A stretch of DNA of 64,000 nt from JAJDAH01 sp964487605 (lineage in GTDB: Bacteria; Myxococcota_A; Polyangia; Polyangiales; Polyangiaceae): assembly GCA_964487605.1 (NCBI GenBank), contig CAZARU010000016.1:18576-82575 (forward strand), read 5' to 3'. Under the pieces are notes generated by a model that had not been told where the DNA came from, ran no database searches, and saw only the letters and a list, made by a program, of their open reading frames with translations. Of the stretch, positions 10,173 through 18,434 are shown piece after piece. The first letter of the stretch is position 1; every line of letters begins with the position of its first letter. The translations under genes were made by a program, and so were the position numbers.

Positions 10173-10517
10173 TCACTCGGGCAATCCGGAGACGAAGGGC
10201 TCGCGTGTGGCCAGCACGCGGCGGCCGCGCGCCTCGTCGGGCACGCAGCCGACGTCGATCTGGAGCTGACGGCAGAACGGGCCGACGCCGTCGAGGTGCG
10301 CGGTGGACGTCACGGTGCCGCGTACGGGGAGCGCTTCTTCCTCGGAAAGCAGCAGAACGACGTCGAGGACGTCTCCCACGGAGAACTGGCTCGGCGTCGC
10401 GACGATCAGGGTCGAAGCGCTCGTGCGCTGGCAGAAGCCGACTCGGCCCCGCTTGGTGTCGGAGTCGAGCTGCACGGGGAACAGGCACGCGTCGCCGGGC
10501 GCTTCGTCGGGCGTCAC
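10173..10517 (-). CDS. Small PilZ-like domain protein
   Basis: A 114-residue soluble protein with a GTG start. The central part (TSASTLIVATPSQFSVGDVL, then VVLLLSEEEALPVRGTVTST) matches the beta-strand pattern of PilZ domains common in myxobacteria, but the classical RxxxR and D/NxSxxG cyclic-di-GMP motifs are not recognisable, so ligand binding is doubtful. It lies 94 bp before the FHA/AAA+ activator on the same strand and may be the first gene of that signalling transcript. Identification is tentative. Confidence 0.5.
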   Translation of the reverse strand: MTPDEAPGDACLFPVQLDSDTKRGRVGFCQRTSASTLIVATPSQFSVGDVLDVVLLLSEEEALPVRGTVTSTAHLDGVGPFCRQLQIDVGCVPDEARGRRVLATREPFVSGLPE

Positions 10518-10601
10518 GTTCCGCCCCGAAGCAACCCCCGCGCCACGCCTCCGCGCCCCCCTGGCGCGCCGCTTGCTTACCGCGATCCCAGGAGGCCCTG
10601 G

Positions 10602-11825
10602 ATGATGCGCTCGACGAGCCGCTGGTCGGCGGCGACCGTGACCCTGACCTGCGCGATGACCACCGCTTGCGGCGACCCCGCGGACGCCGCCGCGACCGGC
10701 ACGCGCTCGGAGGCATTCTCCACGATCTGCGGCACCTCGTCCGCTCCCATCAGCGGCATCGACGTGGCGAGGTACGAGGGCGACGTGAACTGGGCGACCG
10801 TGCGCGACGAGGGGATCGCCTTCGGCTTCGCCCGCACGACCAATGGCACGTCGATCCTCGACGAGTGGTTCGAGCGCAACTGGCGCGAGATGCGTGATGC
10901 CGGCGTGGTTCGAGGCGCTTACCAGTACTTCCGCCCCGGCCAGGATCCCATCGCCCAGGCGGACGAGATGCTCTCGATGATCGACGCGGCGGGGGGCCTC
11001 CTACCCGAGGACTTGCCGCCGGTGCTGGACCTCGAGACCGACGACGGCCTGCCGATGAGCACCGTGACGTCCAAGGCGCAGGCGTGGCTCACGCACGTCG
11101 AGGCGCTCACCGGCAAGCGGCCGCTCGTGTACTCCGCCGCGTACTTCGGCGACGGAACCATGGGCGCGCTCGCCGGATATCCGCTCTGGGTCGCCAACTA
11201 CGTGAGCACGCCCGTGGGGAACTGTCCGAAGGTGCCGAACGGCTGGACGCGCTGGCACTTCTGGCAGTACTCGGAGTCCGGGCAACTGGCGGGAGTGCCC
11301 GCCGACGCCGTGGACCTGGACGTCTTCGATGGCTCGCTCGACGACCTTCGCGCGTTCGCCGCGGCGTCGAACGTGGGCGCGGGCGGCACCGCGGGCTCCG
11401 GCGGCGCCGGCGGGACCGGAAACGAAGGAGGAGCTGCGGGATCGAGCGCGGCAGGCGCATCCGCTGGCGGCGCCGGCGGTACGTCGAGTGGCGCATCTGG
11501 CGGAAGCGGTGCCACGGGAACCGGAGCGACCGCGGGGACGAGCACGGCGGCTCCCGGGTGCTCGGTCGCACCGGACTGCGGAGCGTGCACGGCATGCCTC
11601 GACGTTTGCCTCTGCCATGGCGGCGATTGGCCCGGGTGCGTGGACGTGTGCGGCACCGCGCCGTCGGGAAGCGCCGGAGCTTCCGGAGACGAACCGCCGG
11701 GCGGGTCCTCCTCGAACGACTCGGGCTGCACCGCGTCGCGCCGCTCCACGGGCCCCGGCAACGGCGCCGCGTGGCTGGCGGCGCTGATCGGGGCCTGCAC
11801 GGCAGGACGACGGCGACGCCGCTGA
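10602..11825 (+). CDS. Exported GH25-type muramidase with Gly-rich linker, 8-Cys module and MYXO-CTERM-like tail
   Basis: A 407-residue protein starting at ATG 10602 behind an AGGAGG ribosome-binding site. It has an N-terminal export signal with a lipobox-like TTAC. A glycoside hydrolase family 25 barrel covers about 50-250: SGIDVARYEGDVNW with Asp54 and PVLDLETDDG with Asp143 and Glu145 give the expected acidic residues. The reaction should be cleavage of the MurNAc-GlcNAc bond of peptidoglycan. A Gly/Ala/Ser-rich linker follows, then an 8-Cys module (nt 11559-11651) and a tail of Cys, a hydrophobic stretch and five arginines resembling MYXO-CTERM, predicting cell-surface display. It is the first of a series of wall-active exported proteins. 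Confidence 0.88.
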   Translation: MMRSTSRWSAATVTLTCAMTTACGDPADAAATGTRSEAFSTICGTSSAPISGIDVARYEGDVNWATVRDEGIAFGFARTTNGTSILDEWFERNWREMRDAGVVRGAYQYFRPGQDPIAQADEMLSMIDAAGGLLPEDLPPVLDLETDDGLPMSTVTSKAQAWLTHVEALTGKRPLVYSAAYFGDGTMGALAGYPLWVANYVSTPVGNCPKVPNGWTRWHFWQYSESGQLAGVPADAVDLDVFDGSLDDLRAFAAASNVGAGGTAGSGGAGGTGNEGGAAGSSAAGASAGGAGGTSSGASGGSGATGTGATAGTSTAAPGCSVAPDCGACTACLDVCLCHGGDWPGCVDVCGTAPSGSAGASGDEPPGGSSSNDSGCTASRRSTGPGNGAAWLAALIGACTAGRRRRR

Positions 11826-11985
11826 CCGCCTCGATCGTCCGGTCGTCGGCGGACACCGTCCTGACGCCACGACGGCACCTCCGCCCGTCGTCGTGCGTCG
11901 CGAGGCCGTCTGCGGCGAAACACGCGAATCGCGCTATCCTGGGCGCGTGTTCCCGGTGGCGCGCAGCTTGCACTTCGCGCGAAGG

Positions 11986-13254
11986 GTGAATTCTCGCGAT
12001 TCGGGAAAGCTCCTCGCGATCGCCGCGACGGCCGCGTCGCTGGCGTGCGGCCCCGCGCCTGCCGAGGAGCAGGAGATCGACGCGCCCGAGCCCGAGGGCA
12101 CGGCCATCGTCACCCACGCGATCAGCGTGCAGGAGGCGCTCACCGCGGGGTGCTCCACGTCGTCGGTGCTCGGCTTGAGCCAGCAGATTGTCGATCAGAC
12201 CAACTGCAACGTCCCAGGAGCCCTCGCCCTGCTGCCCGACCGCCCGAACCTCACGAAGTCGGCGACCACGTTCCCGTTCCTGCAGACGGCCGGGCGTGAC
12301 GCGCTGGTCGCAGCGCTCGACGCGAACCCCGGCATGACGCTCGGAGTGAACTCGATGTTCCGCAGCGTCGCCCAGCAGTACCTCCTGTACGCGTGGGGCC
12401 AGTCGAGCACCTGCGGCATCGGCCTTGCCGCCCAGCCCGGCAACTCGAACCACGAGTCCGGCCTCGCGCTGGACACCAGTCAGTACTCGCAGTGGCGAAC
12501 GGCCCTCGAGGCGCGGGGCTTCCAGTGGTTCGGCAGCTCGGATGCGGTGCACTTCGACTTCCGCGGCCCGGGCACGGTCGACCTCAAGGGCCAGGGGATC
12601 CGCGCCTTCCAGATGCTGTGGAACCGGAACAACCCCGGCGATTCCATCGCCGAGGATGGCGTCTACGGACCCCAGACCGAGTCGCGACTGGAGCAGTCTC
12701 CCGCGGAGGGCTTCGCGCAGGGAGCCGACTGCAGCGGAGCGGGAGGTACGGGCGGTGCCGGCGCCGGGGGGACCGGCGCGGGCGGAACGGGCGTCGGTGG
12801 TGCGGGCGGCGCGGGTGTCGGAGGCGTCGGTGGAGCGGGTGTCGGCGGAGCGGGCGGCACCGGTTTCGGGGGCGTCGGCGCTTCGGGCGGTGAGCCGGGC
12901 GTGGGAGGAGCGGGCGGCGCCGGAGTCGGCGGGAGCGCGCCGCAGATGGGGTGCAGCGTGGCCCCCGACTGCGACCTCTGCGTGGGCTGCATGCAGCGGT
13001 GCGTGTGCGAGACTCGGGACGCGGTGGAGTGCATCGACCTGTGTGGACTGGGCCCCGACGCGGGCACGGCCGGCTCCCATCAGGGGACGGGCGGGTCGTC
13101 GAGCGCCACGACGGGGTCGCGCCCGGCCAGCGACGACGGCGGCTGCGCGTGCCGAGCCACGCCCCATCGCTCGTCGATGGCTCCCGCGCTGCTCGCGCTG
13201 CTGGGGCTGCTCGCCGCTCGCCGACGTCACGTCGCGCCGAGGAGCACGCCGTGA
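11986..13254 (+). CDS. M15-family D,D-/L,D-peptidase with peptidoglycan-binding domain, 8-Cys module and MYXO-CTERM tail
   Basis: From the GTG at 11986 the protein has 422 residues with a lipoprotein signal (lipobox SLAC); GTGs at 11947 and 11956 would lengthen the N-terminus. A VanY/M15 zinc peptidase domain shows His156 and Asp163 in NHESGLALD and His189 in DAVHFDF, the complete zinc triad. After it comes a peptidoglycan-binding-1-like domain (IRAFQMLWNRNNPGDSI, DGVYGPQTESRL). A long Gly-rich linker, an 8-Cys module at nt 12952-13044 and a MYXO-CTERM tail (GGCACRA, hydrophobic helix, ARRRH) complete it. It should cut stem-peptide bonds of peptidoglycan at the cell surface. Its stop overlaps the next start. 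Confidence 0.88.
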   Translation: MNSRDSGKLLAIAATAASLACGPAPAEEQEIDAPEPEGTAIVTHAISVQEALTAGCSTSSVLGLSQQIVDQTNCNVPGALALLPDRPNLTKSATTFPFLQTAGRDALVAALDANPGMTLGVNSMFRSVAQQYLLYAWGQSSTCGIGLAAQPGNSNHESGLALDTSQYSQWRTALEARGFQWFGSSDAVHFDFRGPGTVDLKGQGIRAFQMLWNRNNPGDSIAEDGVYGPQTESRLEQSPAEGFAQGADCSGAGGTGGAGAGGTGAGGTGVGGAGGAGVGGVGGAGVGGAGGTGFGGVGASGGEPGVGGAGGAGVGGSAPQMGCSVAPDCDLCVGCMQRCVCETRDAVECIDLCGLGPDAGTAGSHQGTGGSSSATTGSRPASDDGGCACRATPHRSSMAPALLALLGLLAARRRHVAPRSTP

Positions 13255-13844
13255 ATCGACGGCTCGGGGCGTCGATCGCCGCCGCCTGGTCCGTCCTGGC
13301 GTGCAACGGCATGCAGGACGACACGCGCCCCGCGAAGGAGCCGGCCGTGCCCGCCTCTCGCGTGGAAATCGTGGCGCCCACCTGGCCCGCCGAGTCGGAC
13401 GCGGACTCGAGCGCGCTGGCGCGGCTCCCGCCGGCCGCCCGTGCCGCCGTGGCGCGTTCACCCGTCCCGGCGCTGGTGCCGCGCGACGCGGCGCTGCTCG
13501 AGCGCGCCGTCGTGAGCGCGGGGGAGTACTTCTACGCTTTCAGCGGCACCGCGGGAGGCATCAACGTCTCCATCCACGCGACGCGCGCGGTGCACCATCA
13601 CCCGCTCGTGGAGGCGCCACCGCCGCCCGAGCGCACGCTGCGCGGCGTTCCCGCGCGCGTGACCAAGAACGAAGGGATCTGGAGCGTCTCGTGGGTCGAG
13701 GGGCACGTCGCGTACAACGTGGAGGCGGAGTGCGCGCACTTCGGTGACCAGCGGTGCGCGAGCGACGGCTTCGTGGTCGGCATCGCCGAGAACCTCGCCT
13801 TCGCCGGGGGGAACCGGCGCGCGTCCGAGGCGGTGGCGCCGTGA
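13251..13844 (+). CDS. Lipoprotein of unknown function between two peptidoglycan peptidases
   Basis: A 197-residue protein with a lipobox (WSVLACNG). It is joined by GTGA overlaps to the M15 peptidase before it (GTG 13251) and the M23 peptidase behind it (stop 13844), so it is made in step with both. The mature part has an Ala/Pro-rich first half and a beta-rich second half (GEYFYAFSGTAGGINVSIHA, IWSVSWVEGHVAYNVEAECA) with two Cys near the end. I do not recognise a family. The tight coupling suggests a partner, chaperone or inhibitor for the flanking enzymes, but that is inference only. Confidence 0.75.
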   Translation: MNRRLGASIAAAWSVLACNGMQDDTRPAKEPAVPASRVEIVAPTWPAESDADSSALARLPPAARAAVARSPVPALVPRDAALLERAVVSAGEYFYAFSGTAGGINVSIHATRAVHHHPLVEAPPPPERTLRGVPARVTKNEGIWSVSWVEGHVAYNVEAECAHFGDQRCASDGFVVGIAENLAFAGGNRRASEAVAP

Positions 13845-15067
13845 AGTGCGCACCTCCGTGTCTCGTCGCGGCGATGGTCCTCGGCTGGGTGGCACCGGCG
13901 GCCGCGCAGTTCACGTACAACCCGCCGGGGCAGCTCACGCCCGGCTCGGGTACGGGGCGCAACGACCCCACGGTGTACGTGCCCGGCATGCGGTTCCCCA
14001 TGGAGAACGCGCCGGCCTACCTGAACTCCCAGGTCTGGGGCCGAGGCGGGTCCCAGGGTCCGGGCGGTGGGCAGTGCGACTCGCAGAACTACTCGTATCC
14101 GTGGTGGGACAACTACTGCGAGGACCGGACGTGGTCGATGCCCATGTGCCCCTCGGGCACCGGCCACCAGGGTCAGGACATCCGCGCGGCGACCTGCGAG
14201 AAGAGCCGGCACTGGACGGTCGCCGCGACGGCGGGGACCATCACCAACATCGGCAGCTACTCCGTGTCGCTCACGCGATCGGACGGGACGCGCTTTCGTT
14301 ACCTGCACGTGGACATGGGCCAGCTGGCGATCTCGAACGGGCAGAGCGTGCAGCGTGGCGATCGCATCGGGCTCGTCTCGAACGACTTCGGCGGCACGGC
14401 GACCACCATCCATCTGCACTTCGACATCCAGCAGAACGTCTCGGGCTACGGAACGGTGTACGCGCCGACGTACACGTCGCTCATCGCGTCGTACCAGGAG
14501 CTGCTGGGCGGAACGGGAACCGGCGGAACTGGAGGCGCTGCGGGGGCGCCGGGCATCGGGGGCACCGCGGGCACCGGCGTGGGCGGCACCGGCGTGGGCG
14601 GCACCGGCGCTGGGACGGGAGGCGCGGGGCTCGGCGGCTCGGCCGGCGCGGGTTCGGGCGGAGACGCGACGGGTGGCACGGGAGCGAGCGGCACGGGCGC
14701 CGGTGGTTCGGGTGGCTCGGCACAGGGCGGGAGCGGGCCCGTCCCGCCGCCGCCGAATGGTTGCACCCTCGCCCCGGACTGCGATCGGTGCGTGTCGTGC
14801 ATCGACACGTGCCTGTGCCTCACGAACGATTGGTCGGGCTGCGTCGCGTCCTGCGAGCCGTCTACCGGCGGCGGCGCCGGCACGAGCGCCGCCGGTGCCG
14901 ACCCGGGCGGGACGGGGGCCGCGGCGGCCACACCTCGGGGCCGGACCGTATCCGACGACGGCGGCTGCGCGTGCAGCGCTCCCGGGCAACGGCAGAATCA
15001 CGGGAGCGCAGGCCTCGCCCTCGCGTTGGCGCTGACCCTGGTGCGCCGACGTGCGAAAATGCCCTGA
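13841..15067 (+). CDS. M23-family (LytM-type) metallopeptidase with 8-Cys module and MYXO-CTERM tail
   Basis: A 408-residue exported protein; GTG 13841 overlaps the previous stop and begins a Sec signal ending APAAAQ. The M23 endopeptidase domain (about 95-215) shows His109 and Asp113 in GHQGQD, then RYLHVDMGQL and His191/His193 in HLHFD, which are the zinc and catalytic residues. It should cleave peptidoglycan cross-bridges. A Gly-rich linker leads to an 8-Cys module at nt 14762-14854 and a MYXO-CTERM-like tail (DDGGCACSA, hydrophobic segment, VRRRAK). The next gene's GTG follows the stop immediately, so the coupling chain continues. Confidence 0.9.
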   Translation: MKCAPPCLVAAMVLGWVAPAAAQFTYNPPGQLTPGSGTGRNDPTVYVPGMRFPMENAPAYLNSQVWGRGGSQGPGGGQCDSQNYSYPWWDNYCEDRTWSMPMCPSGTGHQGQDIRAATCEKSRHWTVAATAGTITNIGSYSVSLTRSDGTRFRYLHVDMGQLAISNGQSVQRGDRIGLVSNDFGGTATTIHLHFDIQQNVSGYGTVYAPTYTSLIASYQELLGGTGTGGTGGAAGAPGIGGTAGTGVGGTGVGGTGAGTGGAGLGGSAGAGSGGDATGGTGASGTGAGGSGGSAQGGSGPVPPPPNGCTLAPDCDRCVSCIDTCLCLTNDWSGCVASCEPSTGGGAGTSAAGADPGGTGAAAATPRGRTVSDDGGCACSAPGQRQNHGSAGLALALALTLVRRRAKMP

Positions 15068-16462
15068 GTGAAACCGGTACCCGCCCCGAGCCTCACTGGG
15101 CGCGCCGGCGCCGCGCTGGCGATCCTGCTCGCCGCGGGCGCGGCCTGCTCCGGTGACGGATACGCGCCCGAAGAGCAGACGCGCGTCACGCGCATGCCGG
15201 CCACCGTGGGCGGGTGCAACTGTCCGAGCACCGGCACGTGCGCCGATCTCTCGTACTCCGACATTCCCGCGAACGGGCAGTACTTCGTCACCACCTTCGG
15301 CGGCGGAACCGACACGCAGCCGATGTCGTGCGGCGGGACGGCGGACGGCACCTGGGCGTACGCCGCGGGGCGCGCGCGCTTCCCTTGCGGCACCAAGCTG
15401 CTCATCACGGCGAACTCGAAGCAGTGCGTGGCAGAGGTTCGCGACTGCGGTCCCAACCGGTGCGTGGAGGAGGCGGCGTGCAACTGCTCGTGCACGGGAC
15501 ACTCGCCGATCATGGACGTGAGTCCGTTCGTCACGCAGTTCCTCCTCGGCGCATCGAGCGCGGGCTGGAGCGAGCGCCGGCCGGTGACGGCGGTGCCGGT
15601 GGACGCCACGTCGACGATCGGGTGTCCGGGTGTCGCGGTCGGCACGGGTGGAGCCGGCGGCACGGGGGGAACAGGCGGAACGGCCGGAACCAGCGGCGCG
15701 GGAGGCACCGGCGGAACCGCTGGAGCCGGCGGAACCGCTGGAGCGGGCGGCGCTTCGGGCACGGCAGGAGCCGGGGCGACAGGCGGCGGAGCAGGCGTCG
15801 GTGGACTGGGGGGTTCCGCCGGTGCGCCTCCCGCCTGCGACACGTTCCCGAACTGCGCCGGGTGCACGGGATGCGTCCCGCGCTGCGTGTGCGAGCTGGG
15901 TGATGCGACGACGTGCGCCGGCATCTGCGCGCCTCCGGTCGAGGACGCGGGCGGCGTGGGCGGCAGCGGCGGCACCTCGACGGGCTGTAGCGCGGCACCG
16001 GACTGCGGCGCGTGCGTCGGCTGCGCCGACAGATGCCTCTGCGAGACGGGGAGCGCGGCCAGCTGCGACGCCATCTGCGGTGCCGCGGCGGGCGGAACGG
16101 GGGGCAGCGGGTTCGGCGGCGGCGGCGGGCTGGGCTCCCCGGGGTGCAGCGAGCCGGACTGCAGCGCCTGTGATTCGTGCTGGGGGCACTGCGTCTGCGT
16201 GACGGGCGAGCCCGAGCCGTGCGCGCTCGGATGCGGTGAGGGTGGCGGCACCTCGGGCGTCGGCGGAACGGGTGGAACTGCGGGCGCCGGTGGAACCGCG
16301 ACGGCGGCGCCCAGGCCGCTCCCGGCGGTGTCGGGCGGTCCGTGTGGGTGCCGGGCTCCGGGGAGCGCGCCGCCCGGCACCGCGGGCTGGCTGCTGACGG
16401 CGGTGGCCTGGGCGGTGGCACGGCGGCGCGCGAAGCGTCGTCCATGCATCGCAGCGTCCTGA
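15068..16462 (+). CDS. RlpA/expansin-like double-psi barrel lipoprotein with three 8-Cys modules and MYXO-CTERM-like tail
   Basis: A 464-residue lipoprotein (lipobox AAGAAC). Residues about 50-180 form a double-psi beta-barrel of the RlpA/expansin kind: FPCGTKLLI, VAEVRDCGPN with Asp126, and SPIMDVSPFV with Asp150, the two acidic positions conserved in these wall-loosening or lytic folds. Extra Cys pairs within the barrel suggest disulfides. Three copies of the 8-Cys module follow (nt 15836-15928, 15986-16078, 16145-16234), the third one residue shorter between its first two Cys, separated by Gly-rich linkers. The tail GGPCGCRAP, hydrophobic stretch and ARRRAKRR is MYXO-CTERM-like. It starts directly after the M23 stop. 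Confidence 0.82.
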   Translation: MKPVPAPSLTGRAGAALAILLAAGAACSGDGYAPEEQTRVTRMPATVGGCNCPSTGTCADLSYSDIPANGQYFVTTFGGGTDTQPMSCGGTADGTWAYAAGRARFPCGTKLLITANSKQCVAEVRDCGPNRCVEEAACNCSCTGHSPIMDVSPFVTQFLLGASSAGWSERRPVTAVPVDATSTIGCPGVAVGTGGAGGTGGTGGTAGTSGAGGTGGTAGAGGTAGAGGASGTAGAGATGGGAGVGGLGGSAGAPPACDTFPNCAGCTGCVPRCVCELGDATTCAGICAPPVEDAGGVGGSGGTSTGCSAAPDCGACVGCADRCLCETGSAASCDAICGAAAGGTGGSGFGGGGGLGSPGCSEPDCSACDSCWGHCVCVTGEPEPCALGCGEGGGTSGVGGTGGTAGAGGTATAAPRPLPAVSGGPCGCRAPGSAPPGTAGWLLTAVAWAVARRRAKRRPCIAAS

Positions 16463-16590
16463 GCCGGGTGTGGCGCGAGTGCTCGGCCCTCGGCCGAGCG
16501 TCCGAACACGCGTGACGCCTTGCACCACGGCGACCCGGGGCGGATCGTGTGCGCCGGCGCGACCCGCGCCGCGAACCGGTGGAGGACGAG

Positions 16591-17589
16591 ATGGTGCGCA
16601 ACTGGGCTCGAGCACGAAGCGGAGGCGTCGTGGGATGCCGCGTGGCGGCGATCATCGTCGGGTGCGCGCTCGCCGTCGCGTGTGGCGGCGACTCGGACTC
16701 TGCCGGCTTCGAGGGCAGCGGGGGCGCGAGCGGCGGCGGCGCGGCCGGAAGCGGCGGACTCGACTGCGGCTCGGCGACGACGTGCGTGGACGTCTGCAGG
16801 TGCAACGGCGCGACCGAGGCCGAGTGCGTCGGCGTGTGCGGCATGGGCAGCGGCGGCAGCAGCGGGACCGGAGCGGGCGCCGGGGGTGGGGGCGTCGGCG
16901 GGACGGGTGCCGCGGGTGCCGGCGGGACGGGCCCCACGGGCTTCGTTCCGGCGCGCTGCCACGGAGACGCCAGCAAGACGATCATGATCGGCGACTCGTA
17001 CCTGGCGCTGAGCGGCGACGTGACGCGCTTCCTGGAGCAGTACTCCGGTCAGAAATTCCGCACGCACTACGTGAGCGGCACGCAGATGGTCGGCGGCCTT
17101 CCGCCGTCGATTCCCGACCAGGCCCGCGCGGCCTACCAGCAGGGCCCGGTCGAGTCCGTCATCATGACCGGTGGCGGCAACGACATCCTGATCGGCGACG
17201 CGACCTGTCGCGTCGCGCCCATGGGCGCGACGTGTCTCGCGACCGTGCAGCGCACCCTCGACGCCGCAGGCGCCCTGATGGTCGAGGCCGCGTCGAAGGG
17301 CGTGCGCGAGGTCGTCTACTTCTTCTACCCGCACCTTCCGGGCAGCCTGCTCGCCCCCATCGAGCTGAACCAGGTGCTCGACCACGCGGCGCCGCTGGCG
17401 AAGGCCATCTGCGAGAACTCCACGGTGCTCGACTGCACCTTCATCGATACGCGACCGGCGTTCATGGGGCACCCCGAGTACATCGGCGTCGACGGGATCC
17501 ACCCGACGGCGCCCGGCTCGGAGGCGATCGCGAAGCTCCTGTGGGCGGCGATGCAGAACAACTGCGCGACGGGCCTCGCAGCGCACTGA
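16591..17589 (+). CDS. SGNH/GDSL-type esterase lipoprotein with a reduced Cys module
   Basis: A 332-residue lipoprotein (lipobox LAVACGG) from ATG 16591, preceded by a GGAGG-like site. A shortened 6-Cys version of the neighbouring module (nt 16765-16839, lacking the two Cys-x2-Cys steps) sits at the N-terminal side, next to Gly-rich linkers, instead of the C-terminus. The hydrolase domain has the SGNH blocks: MIGDSY with Ser136, the GGGND block, and DGIHP with Asp301 and His304. It should hydrolyse an ester, for example acetyl groups on wall polysaccharide; the substrate is not determined. No MYXO-CTERM tail is present. Confidence 0.85.
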   Translation: MVRNWARARSGGVVGCRVAAIIVGCALAVACGGDSDSAGFEGSGGASGGGAAGSGGLDCGSATTCVDVCRCNGATEAECVGVCGMGSGGSSGTGAGAGGGGVGGTGAAGAGGTGPTGFVPARCHGDASKTIMIGDSYLALSGDVTRFLEQYSGQKFRTHYVSGTQMVGGLPPSIPDQARAAYQQGPVESVIMTGGGNDILIGDATCRVAPMGATCLATVQRTLDAAGALMVEAASKGVREVVYFFYPHLPGSLLAPIELNQVLDHAAPLAKAICENSTVLDCTFIDTRPAFMGHPEYIGVDGIHPTAPGSEAIAKLLWAAMQNNCATGLAAH

Positions 17590-17669
17590 CGGCGCGGGCC
17601 CTGGTTCCGTCGCTCGTCTCAGGCGCGCTGCGCTTGTCCGGTCACGGCAGGCGTGACACGGTCGGCGCC

Positions 17670-18320
17670 ATGCGCCCGCCCGTCTCCGCGCCGCCCGCCG
17701 TGGTCGCGGCGCTCGTGGCGTTCGCCGCGTGCGGCGGTGAGGTGGACTCGCCCGGAACCGGCGCCGGCGCGGGCGCCGGCGGGAGCTCGGCCGCGGACGC
17801 GAGCGTCGATCGGGACTGCTACGAGCAATGCCTCGCCAAGGGAGAGCCTTCCGACACTTGCAGCGCCTACTGCGTCATCGGCGGCAAGGGCGGCACCGCC
17901 GGTAAGGGCGGCACCGCCGGCAAGGGCGGCTCGGCGGGCAAGGCCGGCAGCTCGGGGAGCGGCGCCACGGCCGGAGCGGGCGGCGGCAAGGCGGGCGCCG
18001 GAGGGGCGTCGGGCTCGGCGGGTCAGGGCGGCGCACCCATCGAGCCCGATGTCGAGAAGCCGTGCGTGCAGTGCCTGTACGACGCGACCGCGACGACGGG
18101 GTGCGCCCCGCTGGCCGAGGAGTGCGAGAAGAGCGTGGCTTGCACGCAGCTGCAGTGGTGCCCGACGCTCTGTGGACGAACGGACTGCGTCGAAGAGTGC
18201 AACCAAGCCATCCCGTCGGGGGTGGCTCCGCTGACGGCGCTGGTTCGCTGCATGGCGTGTGGCCACGGTCCCTGCACCGACGCGTGTCGGCACGCCGTCG
18301 TCGCGAGCTACTGCGAGTGA
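17670..18320 (+). CDS. Cys-rich lipoprotein, unknown function
   Basis: A 216-residue lipoprotein (lipobox AFAACGG). Two Cys pairs (DCYEQCLAKGEPSDTCSAYC) are followed by a Lys/Gly-rich repeat (GKGGTAGKGG units) and a second Cys-rich domain from about residue 130 with CVQCLYD, ECEKSVAC, LCGRTDCVEEC and CMACGHGPCTDAC. The spacing differs from the 8-Cys module upstream and resembles small Cys-rich domains common in myxobacterial lipoproteins, including the one ending the serine hydrolase at 56804. No catalytic motif is visible. Confidence 0.75.
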   Translation: MRPPVSAPPAVVAALVAFAACGGEVDSPGTGAGAGAGGSSAADASVDRDCYEQCLAKGEPSDTCSAYCVIGGKGGTAGKGGTAGKGGSAGKAGSSGSGATAGAGGGKAGAGGASGSAGQGGAPIEPDVEKPCVQCLYDATATTGCAPLAEECEKSVACTQLQWCPTLCGRTDCVEECNQAIPSGVAPLTALVRCMACGHGPCTDACRHAVVASYCE

Positions 18321-18434
18321 CGCCGCGCGGCGCGCCGATCTCAGGGCGAGCGGGCAGTGCCGTCGGTCCCCGCGCGTGCCCCCGTCGACCCGGCGCACCG
18401 GACGTGGCACGTTCCGCGCGGAGGTTCGCTGCTC

